DNA of 64,000 nucleotides from Saccopteryx bilineata (GCF_036850765.1 NC_089492.1:201158276-201222275), one strand, 5' to 3'; positions 33,340 through 45,630 are shown, numbered from the stretch's first letter. Notes: generated by a model from the letters alone, not told the origin. Program-made: numbers and translations.

Positions 33340-34340
33340 GTATTTCTCTGCAAGTCTTGGTGACTTGCTATGAGGAAGCCAAACTAATGCATTATGTCAC
33401 ATTGCAGTGTGACTGCTGGTGGCCAGCTTGTGGGCTCCCTTCTTGTGGGGCGTGACTTGGTGGACTTTTGGCCTCACAGCAGGCACACAGAAAAGTATTC
33501 CAAGCAGATGACCCTTCCTAGTATCTCTCAGACCAACCCTAGGGGATTGCTCACTTTAACTTCACAACAAACTGCTCACAGATGTGTTGTTAATAACACA
33601 TAAGTGTAGTCATTAATAAAACAACAAGATCACATAGATGCTCCAGGACCAGTCTGCTTTTGTGACATCCTGAAATGGAAAAAAAGTTATCCATTTTAAC
33701 ACAAGCAAAGGTTCAGATTTTAAAAAGACCCTCATGAGATCAGGCTCATTTTGTTGTATTCTGACTACAGATGGTGGTTGATTGTTCTGGTCTTAGTTTC
33801 GATCTGTAAAGTTAGTGAGTAGCAATGTTGAGCCCAACACCCAAACTCCTGAGAACTTGTCTCTGGCACGTTGGGTTCCGCTGCTTTCCCTCTGTCACAA
33901 AGCGTTGTGAGGTAGAACCCATCTCCTTTGTAGGTTTTGAAGTTTCTGTTATTCACAAATTCTCATTTTCCTGACTTACCCTAGACTCTAAGCATTGGTC
34001 CTATACCACCTTCTGATTGGCTTTTTTGCAATTTCCTTAAAAGCAACAAGTCATCAAGCATCTTTCCTTTAATGTTGGTTGCTCCCTTCCAGCTACTAAT
34101 GAGACTTTTTTTACCCTTTCTGCTCATCACTTTCTTCTTAACCATAACTACATTTCACTATAGAAGTATTTTGTTTTCACAGGATGTACAGACAACAATT
34201 AATTTCTGTAATATAGTCAAGTACTCACACTAAGCTGCAGGCATGGCAATTGTTTCTACTTCAACCTTGAATTTATTCTGGGCACTGAATGCTATTCAAC
34301 ATTAAGTGTACTTGAAATTTTTATTTATGGTGAGAGCTTT
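33340..34340. other. Non-coding stretch, nothing recognised
   Basis: Unique-looking intergenic sequence. No coding, RNA or repeat signature was identified. Confidence 0.45.
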
Positions 34341-34355
34341 TTAAACAATATAATA

Positions 34356-34757
34356 TTGCCTGACCAATATTATATTGTGATGGCACAGTGGATAGAGCAT
34401 CAGCCTGGGATGTTGAGGGCCCAGGTTTGAAACCCCAAGGTTGTCAGCTTGAGCACTGGCTCACCAGCTTAAGGTTGCTGACTTCAGTGTGGGATCATCA
34501 ACATGACCCCATGGTCTCTGGCTTGAAGCCCAAGGTCACTGACTTGAGCCCAAAGGTTGCTGGTTTGAGCAAGGAGTCACTCGCTCAGTTGGAGCTCCCA
34601 GGTCAAGGCACTATGAGAAACCAATCAGTGAACAACTAAGGTGTCGCAACTCTGAGCTGATGCTTCTCATCTCATCTCCCTTCCTGTTTGTCCCAGTCTG
34701 TGCCTGTCTCTCTCTCAAAAACAAACAAACACACACAAAAAAACAAAACAAAAAAAG
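34356..34757 (+). mobile_element. tRNA SINE, 'CTCAAGCC' type, sense orientation
   Basis: TTGCCTGACC head, GCACAGTGGATAGAGCATC and B box GGTTTGAAACCCC, then GACTTGAGCCCAAAGGTTGC units and CTGTCTCTCTCTCAAAAACA. Perfect 13-bp duplication AAACAATATAATA (34343-34355, 34758-34770). The first head bases are rearranged around an ATATTATATTG insertion. Confidence 0.9.
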
Positions 34758-35626
34758 AAACAATATAATAGTAACAATGAAAAAATTTGTCCAGAATGTC
34801 TGCCCCTACCTGTGAAACATAGCTGCAGCAATTACCTTCCTGCCATAAAAACTAGAAAATAAATAAAATAAATGAAAGGCTATTTTTAGAGAGTGAACAA
34901 CAGGTAATGCAGGAAATCAACCCCTAAGAGAAGATGAAAACAAGGTAAGTCCTCCAGGCACCCCAGCTGACTTCTGGTAGGCCAAGTCCAGGCTGCAGCA
35001 CCGGGTCGGGAAACCTGAGCAGGCCCAGAGGACTCCCTGATATCACACCACGAGGAGGCCAAGGTGGCTAGAGTGGACGGGACAGAGTAGTACAAGAGAA
35101 GGACCTGGAAAGAAAGAGTGTTTCAGAGATCTGCAGCAGTACCCTTGAATCTTTGAGAACTAACTAGTGCATAAAACAGAATTCCACAAAGCATGAGCAG
35201 AACCACCAGAAACAGCGGCCAGAACTCGCGCAGGCAGAAGGAGAGACCTGGGAACACATTGGGCCAAGTCATCACAGAGCTACACCTGAGCAATGGGTTA
35301 AAGTGCCCTAGAACAAAGACTACCTTACACCTACCTGAACAAAGCTTTAAAACCCACCTGTAAAACACCTACATAAAAGCTAATTGCTTGGCCAAACGAA
35401 GTACAATGCTCTCAATAAATCCAACAAAATCAAGCTTCAAACAATGTAAAACTCACAGTTAATACAAAAGGGATATGAATATAAGCAAATCTCAATTAAT
35501 ACAAAAACCCAGAATTGCCACAGATGATAGAATTAGCGCACAAAAGCCTTAGAAACAGCTACCATAAGTATTATCATACTTATTTCAATGACCTAAAGGA
35601 AAACATCATGAGGACAAAAAAGGAAG

Positions 35627-35631
<5 letters not shown>

Positions 35632-35696
<65 letters not shown>
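35632..35696. repeat. (TA)n microsatellite joined to a T-tract
   Basis: About 17 TA units followed by roughly 30 T, marking the A-tail of the adjoining reverse SINE and its slippage product. Confidence 0.95.
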
Positions 35697-35699
<3 letters not shown>

Positions 35700-36014
35700 G
35701 AGACAGAGAGTGAGTCAGAGAGAGGGATAGACAGACAGGAACGGAGAGAGATGAGAAGCATCAATCATTAGTTTCTCGTTGCGTGTTGCAACACCTTAAT
35801 TGTTCATTGATTGCTTTCTCATATGTGCCTTGATCACGGGCCTTCAGCAGACTGAGTAACCCCTTGCTGGAGCCAGCGACCTTGGGTTCAAGCTGGTGGG
35901 CTTTCACTCAAACCAGATGAGCCCATGCTCAAGTTGGCGACCTCAGGGTCTCGAACCTGGGTCCTCTGCATCCCAGTCCAATGCTCTATCCACTGCGCCA
36001 CCGCCTGGTCAGGC
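35635..36014 (-). mobile_element. tRNA SINE, 'CTCAAGCC' type
   Basis: T-tract, AGACAGACAGGAACGGAGAG, GATGAGAAGCATCAATC, CATATGTGCCTTGATCACGG and the head CCACTGCGCCACCGCCTGGT. The flank AGGAAGGAGATATA is repeated imperfectly as AGGAAGGATATAT after the head. Confidence 0.92.
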
Positions 36015-36044
36015 AGGAAGGATATATTTTAAAGATACAAATGA

Positions 36045-36441
36045 GCCCTGGCCAGTTGGCTCAGCGGTAGAGCGTCGGCCTAGCGTGCGGAGGACCCGGG
36101 TTCGATTCCCGGCCAGGGCACACAGGAGAAGCGCCCATTTGCTTCTCCACCCCTCCGCCGTGCTTTCCTCTCTGTCTCTCTCTTCCCCTCCCGCAGCCAA
36201 GGCTCCATTGGAGCAGAGATGGCCCGGGCGCTGGGGATGGCTCTGTGGCCTCTGCCTCAGGCGCTGGAGTGGCTCTGGTCACAACATGGCGACGCCCAGG
36301 ATGGGCAGAGCATCGCCCCCTGGTGGGCAGAGCGTCGCCCCATGGTGGGCGTGCCGGGTGGATCCCGGTCGGGCGCATGCGGGAGTCTGTCTGACTGTCT
36401 CTCCCCGTTTCCAGCTTCAGAAAAATGAAAAAAAAAAAAAA
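36045..36441 (+). mobile_element. tRNA SINE, type A (young-looking)
   Basis: Head GCCCTGGCCAGTTGGCTCAG, intact A and B boxes, two GGTGGGC units, and end CTTCAGAAAAATGAAAAAA. Target duplication AAAGATACAAATGA on both sides. Near-identical to the copy at 30,374. Confidence 0.96.
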
Positions 36442-36527
36442 AAAGATACAAATGACACATTTTGAGATGAAAAATACAATGTCTGAAATGAACAAATATA
36501 CTTAGGGAGATTAACAGTAGATTAAAC

Positions 36528-36546
36528 ACACACACACACACACACA
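36528..36546. repeat. (CA)n microsatellite
   Basis: Uninterrupted alternating AC of about 10 units inside the old L1. Confidence 0.95.
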
Positions 36547-36999
36547 AAACAGCTAAAGACATAGCAATTCATCCCAAGTGGAACACAAAGAGAAAAATAA
36601 AATAAAATAATCAAAAGACCATCAGTTATTTATTGGACAATAATAAGCAGCCTCGCATCTATATATTATAATTGAGTCCCAGAAAGAGATCAGCTGAGGG
36701 GGAGACTGAGTAATATTAGAAGAAATAATGGCCAAAATTTTTGCGAATCTGATGGAAATTGCAAGTTTAGCAATGCAAGAACCTCAACAAAACCCAAGCA
36801 AAAAAACCATTAATGGTGATGGACGAAGACTTAATGGTATGGGGAGGGGGATGTGAACACAGTTTGGTGTACAGATCTGTTGTGGAGTTGGGAAACTGAA
36901 ACCTGTATGATTATGTTAACTAGTATCATGCTAATCGATTCAATCATTTGAAAAAAGAAGACTAAAGAGGATCACCTTTTTGTTTCCCTTTTAAAATAT

Positions 37000-38140
37000 T
37001 TTAAATGATAACTGTCTGCCCAAAACAAAAATAGCAACTGGATAAAGCTTCCCAAAACACCTAGTTGACCATTACAACCTTTGCATTTCTTTCTGCTTCT
37101 TGGAAATAGTCCTGATAATGATTTGATTGCCGCCTGAGGCTTGAGGCAGGTTTAAACCTGAAAAACACGTGAATTTCTTGAAGGAAAGTACAGTAACAGA
37201 CTTTTAGTTTTGAATTATGGTCAGAACATCCACTGAGGAAATGCGTGTTTCTTGTCGGTAAGCACACTGGAAGGGCAGATGACAGAGGACGAGAGACACA
37301 GTCGCCAAGAGCAGGGAGGGAGGGCGCAGGGAGGGCAAGAGGAGACACAGGAGGGGGTGGTCAGATGAAAAGAAGTTATTGGAAAAGAAGGACTTTTTCT
37401 TCACACTGAACTGGGCTCCTTTAAGCAAGCACACTGCGTGCTAATCTCTCATAGCTGGATCCTCCCCATACCCCGCACGGTGCTTTGGTGTCTTTTGTCT
37501 TCTTTCCCGGGCCTCCCCACCCACTGCCGTGGGCTGGGTGTCCCATGGACAGAGGCTGCCCTTCATTTCTCTGTTTCCGTGTTCTGGAATCTTGCTGTCA
37601 TGCTACCATTCGGCATCTACTGAGTGTAATTAATTGTTCTATTTCCTAACTAGAACAATTGCAAGTTAGGGAGGAACTTCCTACATAAAACCCTGTCAGA
37701 ATATTTCCTCCCTGGCTTCTATCCATTACTCCCCAACCCTATTACACCCCGTTCATTTTACTCTGAAAAAAAGTGAGTATATCAGAAGCAGAACAATGCC
37801 TGTGTTTACCCTGAAGACCAACGGTTATAGCAAAAGCCCTCATCACCTTCCCTAGGGTTTGTGAGTCTATGAAGTCAAATGGTTTTTCTGGCTAGTAAGG
37901 TCCAGGCAAGGTGAGACACCGATTTCCATTATCTTGGGCAGCCTCTTGCCAATGGCTTGTCTAAATTTCACAATGTTTACACAGGAAAGCCTCACAGCAG
38001 CTAACAGAAGGGTAGGGCTCTCCCTTCAGCCCCAGGCCTCTCCTGACAGATGACCAGAGTAGGAAAGGATGTGCTTGAACAAGAAAACATTTTCATTTAT
38101 CCAAAGACAGATGTTGTTGAGTGCTAATGGCTACAGTGGA
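37000..38140. other. Non-coding stretch, nothing recognised
   Basis: No gene or clear repeat was identified. The sequence around 37,430-37,640 is unique-looking. Confidence 0.45.
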
Positions 38141-38149
38141 GCTCAAAGG

Positions 38150-38515
38150 TGTGATCCATATGAGGTCAGGTGAGCAGTGCCTTTTCCCAGTGAGGGCTAG
38201 GCTAATGAATTAGAGAATATTTCCTGGAGGAAGTGACTCTTCAGTTGGGTCCTGAAGGACAGCAGGAAGTATGCTAAATAAAGGGTGGGGAGGTAAGAAT
38301 GTTCCAGGCAGAGCAGAGCGCTAAGCAAGTGTGGGTGCATACACAGAGAGCTGCAGAAACCCAGGTTGTTGGCATGTGGTGTGTCTGAAGAAGAAAGCAA
38401 GGCCGGGTCTGGAAGACTTCACACACCACATTGGGAACCCAGACCACTGGCAATGGGGAGCCACTGGAGTTTCCAAACAAAAAAGGGTTTGGTTGTTTCA
38501 AGTTCCCTGTACGCC
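38150..38515 (+). repeat. Ancient L2-type LINE fragment
   Basis: GAGTGACCT-like GGAGGAAGTGACTCTTCAGT, CCTGAAGGACAGCAGGAAG, ATGTTCCAGGCAGAGCAG and later GGGGAGCCACTGGAGTTTCC follow the order of an L2-type 3' region. Confidence 0.6.
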
Positions 38516-38639
38516 AATTATTGGCATAGATTTTTATTGATATGAATGGGATGAGACCCATTTTCTGTCAACAACCATTGATCCACAGGTACAAAAAAAA
38601 AAAAAAAAAAGAAAGAAAGAAAAGGAAAACCAATAAGAC

Positions 38640-40079
38640 AACTTGATGATAGTGTTTTATTTTTTTAAAACAAGAACTACTAAATACTTTACTTTTAAAA
38701 TTAGCCTTTCTATTTAAAAATGACAACAAATAATGGTAGATTTAACAGCTGCCTCAAATTTGGCTTCCTCCATCAGTTTTCCCTTCCCACTGCAACTAGT
38801 ATATTGTAGGGTCTGCCATGCTGGGAGACATTTTCTCTCTCAACTAGGCTACTTTGCCTGCAGTTAAACCAGAACCCAGGACACTAGAGCCAAATGGTTT
38901 CATAGATATTTTACTTCCATGTGTCCTCTGATTGAAGGGGGAGTTGAGTGATATCAATGACTCTGATCCTTCTGGCTAGTATCACCCATACAAGAAAATG
39001 GATGAGCTCATATCTCAAGAAGTCCCAACAGAGGGCAGCTCTAAGCCTGACATGATCAGGGTTTCCTCTGCCTATCTGTCCATCACTCTTCCCTTCCTCA
39101 CATGCTGGCATCATCCCCAGACTGCCTTCCTTCATGGCCACAGTTGCCAACCACAACAGAGAAAACCTGCTGCCTTTTTGAGACACTCCCTTACAAATGT
39201 GAAGTAACAATTCTTCACAGTCTTATTGGCCCACTGCAGGTCCTTGCCCATCCTTAGATCAATAGTAAGTGGTTGCCAGAAGAATGCAATGTCCTGATTG
39301 GATTAAGCTAGGATCCCTGAACCAATCATTGGCAATGATAGGTGAGATAAGCATGATGAGTTTACTTAGAATGCTCAAGACCCACTCCTGGAGTCTTGGG
39401 TCATGGAATCATGGTACAGTTTCCCTTGGGTCACTGGGCCTGCAAAATCTAAGTTCTAATAAAAAAGAGGAAGGACACACAGGATACTTGGTAGACATCT
39501 AAGAGTGTATGTGGTTCACAGCTCTTTACTTAAGAACAATAATCATTATCTGTTAATCCCTTTAGTTATCAGTTCTTGGGAGTGGATGGATTAGGGGTTT
39601 TCCTGACACTTTCTCACAGCTCCTCGGTGATATCCCTCTCTTCAGTTGTCCTCAAGAACTCCCAGTCTGAACTGAGTCTTGTATCCATTTCACTGTTCTT
39701 TCATTGAATGCCATGGGAAGCACAGGGCCAGTCAGGAGGCAGAGAGAGAAGGAGAACACTGGCGTGAGCCTTTATTGTGACTTCTGTAGGAAGGCATAGG
39801 CAAAACTGGGAAGCAGGTTTAGGATTAGCTGGTTGGAATGATTTCAGCCAGCTGTGGAATGTAGGGGCTGTCCCTACATTCTCCCGGTAGCTGGTCCAAG
39901 TGTGTGAGAGCCCAATAGAGAAGCCAGTTGGAGGCGTGGGCTCTGGGTTGGTTGGTTTGCATATTACTATCTCTAGGAATTAGCTGATCTTGGGAGGGCA
40001 GTCCCTCCAGGGTCAGCAAGGTCCCAAGATGTCAAGCATCAAAAATACAGACTAAAAAAAGACAGGGCCAGTACATCTA
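38640..40079. other. Non-coding stretch, nothing recognised
   Basis: An 18-A run with GAAA units lies just before it (38,591-38,625). Otherwise no supported feature. Confidence 0.45.
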
Positions 40080-40425
40080 GCAGTGCCTTACCTGAGCTGC
40101 TGCCCTCGCCTGGCCTTCCTCGGCTTCCTTTCCCACTGTCCCTTCACTGACTCCCTCTCTGCCACCCTGGCATGTTCCTGCCTTCCCTTCAGTGCAGCAG
40201 CTGGTCTGGGACAGTGCTTCCCTCAGCTACCTGCAGGGCTCATGCCTGGACCTCCTTCATGGCCTTTGCTCAGATGACACATTGTCAATGGGGTCTGCTC
40301 TGCCCACCCTTTTTTTTTCTTCTGCCCACCCTTTTGTATATAAACTTGCAGTCTTTCCATCTGCACCCTGTACTACCAACCCTTCTTCCCTGGCTCTGGT
40401 GTTTTTCTTAGCACCTACTAACTTC
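40080..40425 (+). repeat. L2 LINE fragment
   Basis: Pyrimidine-rich sequence with TGCTTCCCTCAGCTACCTGC, CCTTCATGGCCTTTGCTCAG, ATGACACATTGTCAATG and the terminal TTTTTCTTAGCACCTACTAAC, in the order of the L2 ORF2 end and 3' UTR. The open reading here is a decayed LINE and not a gene. Confidence 0.65.
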
Positions 40426-40804
40426 TAGAATGTCGCATCTTCTTTGGCTGAAGCAGGAATGCAGTGATGCATGGATGTGAGGCGTCCTGGCTGCTGAGAA
40501 CAGGGGCTGGGCCCTCCACAAACGTGTCCGAAGAATAACAGAAGTTACAGGACATCTGATGAGACGTGTGGGTCCACTGCTCTAGCAGTTTCCTAGACAA
40601 CTCCAAATTCTGACTGAAGGACGGAAGCAGTAGCACAGGGCCAGTGCGGGGAGAAGGAGATGCTCTCCTCCCTGTTTTAGGTCTTTCCCTCACAAAGCCT
40701 GCAGCCTCTTGCTGAGCCAAAGACAAACAAAAGTCACAGGGACTTTCCTAATGAGGAGAGAGAGGCTCATGAGGCCTCTTGGTTTCAAGTTTGTTTCTCT
40801 CAAT

Positions 40805-41075
40805 TCTGCTGTCAACTTTATTTTTTATTGACATATAAAGCTCAGACACTTAAAGTGCATAACTCAGTACTTTTTAGCCTGTGCCCAGAGCACATCATCC
40901 ACCACCACTATAATTGACCTGAGAACATTTTTATTAACCCAAGAAGATACTCAAAACCCTTTGCTGTAAACCCCAATCTTCACACCTCCACACACCCCCT
41001 AGCCTTAGGTAACGCAAATCTACTTTCTGTCTTCATTTTTGCCTGTTTGGGAAAGTTCCCATATAAGGCCTGGCC
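40805..41075 (-). repeat. L1-derived fragment
   Basis: TTTTATTGACATATAAAGCTC, TTAAAGTGCATAACTCAGTAC, CACCACCACTATAATTGACC and AACGCAAATCTACTTTCTGTC recall a common mammalian L1-associated sequence. The orientation is a guess. Confidence 0.5.
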
Positions 41076-41079
41076 TCTT

Positions 41080-42495
41080 TCTGCTGACATAGCCAATCAG
41101 CAACTGGCCCAGAACACCAGTGCTCGTTTGCCCAAGCAATGTGCTTGCAGGAGGGGAGCAAGAATCGAAAACTGATCACAAACTGTCCAGGATGCTTCTG
41201 ACTGGAGGTGACACAAATGCTGCATGTGCCCAGGATGCCCACAGAGGGTTTCCGTTTACCGCATAGATTTTTTTTCTGTCTGCCTGTCTGTCACTGTCTC
41301 CTCCACTCTTGCCTCCCAAGGGGCAAGGAATGGTAGAGAAGAAAGAGCCCAGGACCCAAGAGATCACATGAAGCAGCTGCAAGTCCCACTTCAGAAGGTG
41401 AGAAGGGCTGGAGAACTTGCAAAGTGCTCTGTGAAGTCTGCTCTGAACCTAGACTGGCCCCTGAGGCTGAGTGGCTCTAGCCAAGCACCATGGCATGCCC
41501 AGCATTACTGCTTTGACCCAGCTCAGAGCATAGCTCTGAAACTCAGGGTGAGCCCAAAGACCAGCCCCCACATGCCCTGGGTCCCTCAGGACCAGCTCAG
41601 CAGAGCTCTGTGCCCCTGAAGTGGAAGTACTTGATTTATGTCTCTGGGTGGGTCTCCACCAAATCCCCTGGTTTAGGCTAAAACCACTGCTGTTCTGTGG
41701 TATCCACTAAAAACCTGTTAGGTAAGGGAAGTTTCTGCCCGAGTCATTCACAGCTGGCTGTGGACGGTTCTGTTACTTGAAAGTCAGTGTGTTTTCCATT
41801 AAACACATTTGCTGGGCTTCTGGCAGGGCCATTGTAAATGCTTCCCGTCATTCCTTCGTGTCCAAGAGCTGGCATAGGGCCGAGGTTTGCACTCTGTCAT
41901 TTGTGAGGAACCGCCCTTGCAGCAGGATGGAACTGATCACTCCAGTGTTGATGCCTGAGCGTTCCAAAACCTGCAGAACCAGATGCCATCAGACCTGGCA
42001 GGGTGCCCCAACTGTGGTATGGAGAGCAGAGAGCAAAGCCGCAACTGGGATGGGATAGTCAGAGAGGCAACGTCCAGAACTCTGATGAGGGAGTATGCAA
42101 GGAGGAAGAAGGCAGGCTGAAGGAAAAACAAAGGCAGGGGTGGGCTGGCAAGGTTCTTGGGTCACCAAGGTGGCTCCCAGGGGCACCACCTGGCTCACTG
42201 CTGGTGAGCAGGAGTCATCTGGCTGTAGAGGATGGCTGACTCACGGTGGGACCTTGTACATGTCACGCAGTCTCAACCGTCTCTGAACTTCCTCAGCTCC
42301 TGGTGGCTTATTTTGTCATGTGTGCCTGAAACATGCAAAGGACTAAATGATAGGGTCATCATCATAACATTTCTGTTTTCCTCAATAGACTAGTAACTCC
42401 TGGAAAACAGGAACTAGATAGCCTTATCTTTGTACCCCGAGGTGCCTTCCCCAGCATGTACCTGGTACTTTTGTTTAATTTCACAAATGCTGGTG
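41080..42495. other. Non-coding stretch, weak L2 end only
   Basis: The last part (about 42,375-42,470: AACTCCTGGAAAACAGGAAC and AGCATGTACCTGGTAC) recalls an L2 3' end. The rest is unassigned. Confidence 0.4.
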
Positions 42496-42511
42496 AAATT
42501 GAGTGCAATTT

Positions 42512-42652
42512 CATTTTATTTTATTTTTTTATTTTTATTTTTGGAATAACAAAAGGTTTATTCAGTACAGAGTGCATCCCATCCGATGAGGTTCCCTGGC
42601 CCCGAGGAAAGATGGAGGCCAGGGAAGTCGCAAGGGGTGGCCCCTGTGGGAG
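42512..42652 (-). pseudogene. Short processed-transcript insertion (3' end of an unknown mRNA)
   Basis: On the minus strand a GC-rich 100-base segment ends CTGTACTGAATAAACC, with a polyadenylation signal, then CTTTTGTTATTCC and an A-rich tail (42,541-42,512). It is flanked by a near-perfect duplication ATTGAGYGCAATTT (42498-42511, 42653-42666; one mismatch). These are the marks of L1-driven retroposition of a 5'-truncated mRNA. The parent gene was not recognised. Confidence 0.8.
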
Positions 42653-42669
42653 ATTGAGCGCAATTTTAG

Positions 42670-43490
42670 GTTAAGGGAGAGAGTATGTGCAGAAAATTTG
42701 GAAAATTCAGTTATCACTTTTTCTTAGAAAAACATTATATTGTTGTCTGAGGCACTTGGCAATGGACTAGCTCTTACAAAAGAGCGGCTTTTCTGAGTGA
42801 AGTGTATGTAGATAATCCAACCACAGAGATCAAATTTCCTGGTAAGTGCTTGCACATGCTTTTAGAACTAGAGCAGAGATGGGGGAGGGGAGAAGAGAGT
42901 GCTTGGAGGAAGGAATTCTAGAGTTTGCAGAGCCGGAGTGCAGGGGAGGGAGGGAGCATTATTGCAGAGTCTGGGCTGTGGCTGGGTTTTTGTCATTGTT
43001 CATGAGAAGCAAGTATTGGAAATATGTTACAGATAGTTGAAAATCTCCACATATTGTTTCCTGCTAACTTTGTCCCTCCTCCATGCCTACTGATGCCAAA
43101 GGCACTGAAAGATAAAGATATCTATACCTAAGTTTAAATTTAAGTTCTACCCTGTTGCTTTATCCAAAATGGATTTGAGAAGAAATGCTAGGACCACTTA
43201 GGCTGCAGAGATTCATCTCGGAGGCCTTGGAAGTCCTTGTGTTCCCCAATAAAGCTGCACATATTTTGCAAGTTTGTCCTCCCTTCCTGTTTCCAAAGCA
43301 TTCTGTCTGGCCTTTCTAACAGCTTGTGTCTAGCTCACAAGGCTGTCCTAACTGCCTACCAGATTCAGGAGAGGGGGGTGACAAGTTCCTACAAAATGTC
43401 AACCAGGAAATAAAAATATGGACCCAGACATTCTAAAGGAGAAAGGAGAGGTCCAACTAGATCAATTTTATTAAACAATAAAGATCTGAA
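42670..43490. other. Non-coding stretch, nothing recognised
   Basis: No supported feature. Confidence 0.45.
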
Positions 43491-43493
43491 GCT

Positions 43494-43873
43494 GGCCCTG
43501 GCCAGCTGGCTCAGTGGTAGAGCATTGGCCTGGCGTGTAGAAGTCTGGGTTCGATTCCCAGCCAGGGCACACAAGAGAAACCCCCATCTGCTTCTCTACC
43601 CCTCTCCCTCTCCTTTCTCTCTCTGTCTCTCTTCCTCTCCTGCAGCCAAGGCTCCATTAGAGCAAAGTTGGCCTGGGCGCTGAGGATGGTTCCATGGCCT
43701 CTGCCTCAGGCACTAGAATGGCTCCGATTGCAGCAGAGCAACAACCCAGATGGGCAGAGCATTGCCCCCTGGTGTGCATGCAGGGTGGATCCTGGTTGGG
43801 GCATGCAGGAGTCTGTCTCTCTGCCTCTCTGCTTCTCACTTCAGAAAAATACAAAAAAGAAAAAAGAAAAAAA
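43494..43873 (+). mobile_element. tRNA SINE, type A
   Basis: Head GGCCCTGGCCAGCTGGCTC, B box GGTTCGATTCC and end CTTCAGAAAAATACAAAAAA. Imperfect duplication AGATCTGAAGCT / TGATCTAAAGCT. Confidence 0.93.
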
Positions 43874-43879
43874 TGATCT

Positions 43880-45185
43880 AAAGCTGTAAAATAATTTACA
43901 AGATTAGATTGGCAGGGGCAGGGGGGGGTCTCAAAGATTTGAATCTTGGATATTCAGATTCAGGTAGCAACCCAAACTGTTCTCCAAAAAAACACAATGA
44001 AAAAGGCAGGGTTATAAGGGCAAAAGCCACACAGTGAAATTCTTTCATGCAAGTGAGGGATGCTGGCTAGGTTAACAGGGGTTGGTTAGCTCCAATATGC
44101 AGACAGGGGAGGTGAAAACTACGAGGAGGCGGTCAAGTCCACATGCAATTATGCCAGGATGTTTATGGCTCCAGGTGTTTTGAGCTGAGTTTAGCACAGG
44201 TTTAGCAACTCAATAGCAGCTCCAAAAATTTAAGGCACAAGGCTTGCTATTGGCCCCACTTCCTTAACAGCCTAGCAGCTCTAGCTTAAGTGACTATCTC
44301 ATCAAGGCATTTTGTTATTTTTTGTTTCCATTATTGATTTCAGCTGAAAGGAGACTGACCCCAGGGACTTACCTGCAAGGGTCACACTTCTGAAAGAAGC
44401 ACAGGGGTTACCAGGAGCCGTCTGGTGCTGTAAGAAGAACAAGTGTTCCTTCAAGAGTCTGCACAAAAGAAAGTAAAATTGTAAAGCATTCTCAGAGAAA
44501 AAAAAAAAAGAGTCTGCACAGAACAGAATGTGAAGCAATAGGAGGGCCCAGGTCATCCTATGAGGAAGAGCAGATTATCCTCAGAACTGTCTGCAGAGGC
44601 CTGGGCAGCCCCTGAACTGCCTGCCCTCCAGGGCACCATGGGCCAAAGGCAGAGCTGCCCTGCAATGCCACAGACATTCACACCATCTTCCTCTGTACTG
44701 GGGACCAAACACACACACAACTGTCAGCTCCTGAGACGTTGGCATAGAGGCAGATTGGGCAGCTACCCCGCGGTGCATGGGCAATGGCTTCATTTTCTTC
44801 TGCACACGAACCCTCTGCTACCCCAGACTTCCCAGCGTGTTCTTCCTGTTTTCTGTGTCATTTCTATCATTTGTAGAAACAAATATTCCCCTGACTCCAC
44901 TAAGTTGGGAAAAGAATCTGTGACTGGATATTGTCAGGCTAAAGACAAAAGAATTATACAGAGACATTATAATGTAAGTGGTTAATTTGTTCCTCCCACA
45001 GATAAGGGTTGGCATTTCTGAAATTACTTTATGCGTATAATGGGGTCGAACATATAAGGAAATGAAGAGAATGAGACCAGGTTCCTCACTGCTGGAGAAA
45101 GAAGTTACAAATGAAGCTAGAATGAACTTGGGGTATATGATTGATATCAAGGTGTTAATATCAACTCATGGTGTTTTAAATATAT
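43880..45185. other. Non-coding stretch, nothing recognised
   Basis: Unique-looking intergenic sequence with a G-run at 43,920 and an A-run at 44,499. The 141-codon plus-strand open stretch at 44560-44985 shows no domain or splice context. Confidence 0.45.
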
Positions 45186-45188
45186 GTA

Positions 45189-45513
45189 TGGTCCTGGGTG
45201 GTAGTTCAGTGGATAGGGCATCGGCCTGGCATATGGGCATCCTGGGTCTGATTCCCAGTCAGGGCACACAGGAGAAGCGACCATCTGCTTCTCCATCCTT
45301 CCACCTTTACCTCCTCCTTCTATCCCTCTTTCCCTCCAGCAGCCAATGGCTCGATTGGTTCAAGGATGGCCCAAGGCACTGAGGATGGCTCCATGGGAGT
45401 GTGACAACCTCAGGAGCTAAAATAGTTTGATACTCGAGCATTGGCCCCAGATGAGGGTTGCTGGATGGATTCCGGGGTTGGGACGCATGTGGGAGTCTAT
45501 CTCTCCTCTCAAC

Positions 45514-45546
<33 letters not shown>
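45189..45546 (+). mobile_element. tRNA SINE, type A, older subfamily, with (AAAT)n tail
   Basis: Head GGTCCTGGGTGGTAGTTCAG, B-box-like GGTCTGATTCCC, GAAGCGACCATCTGCTTCTC and end TCTCCTCTCAACTAAAAATA running into AAATAAATAAAT. It is more diverged than the other copies. Confidence 0.88.
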
Positions 45547-45547
<1 letters not shown>

Positions 45548-45627
45548 ACACACACAGACACACACACACGCATTCATCTATTTGCTGCATCCTCACATAG
45601 TAGAAGGAGCAAGAGAGCTCTCTGGGG

Positions 45628-45630
<3 letters not shown>

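Larger units (their letters stand above)
34800..36965 (+). mobile_element. Old L1, 5' region and 3' end, interrupted by two SINEs
   Basis: Decayed L1 sequence with GAAAAATACAATGTCTGAAA (36470 area), AACAGTAGATTAAAC, ATAATTGAGTCCCAGAAAGA and GAAGAAATAATGGCCAAAAT. This resembles the 5' UTR/ORF1 start of ancient L1 elements. The last part (36,840-36,960: GTGAACACAG..., CTGAAACCTGTATGATTATG) resembles an L1 3' end, suggesting an internal deletion. Two SINEs and a TA repeat are inserted. Confidence 0.65.

Noticed and set aside
35632..35696. Long TA/T tract considered as an assembly gap artefact or a Z-DNA element
   Set aside because: It is explained by the A-tail of a reverse SINE and slippage.
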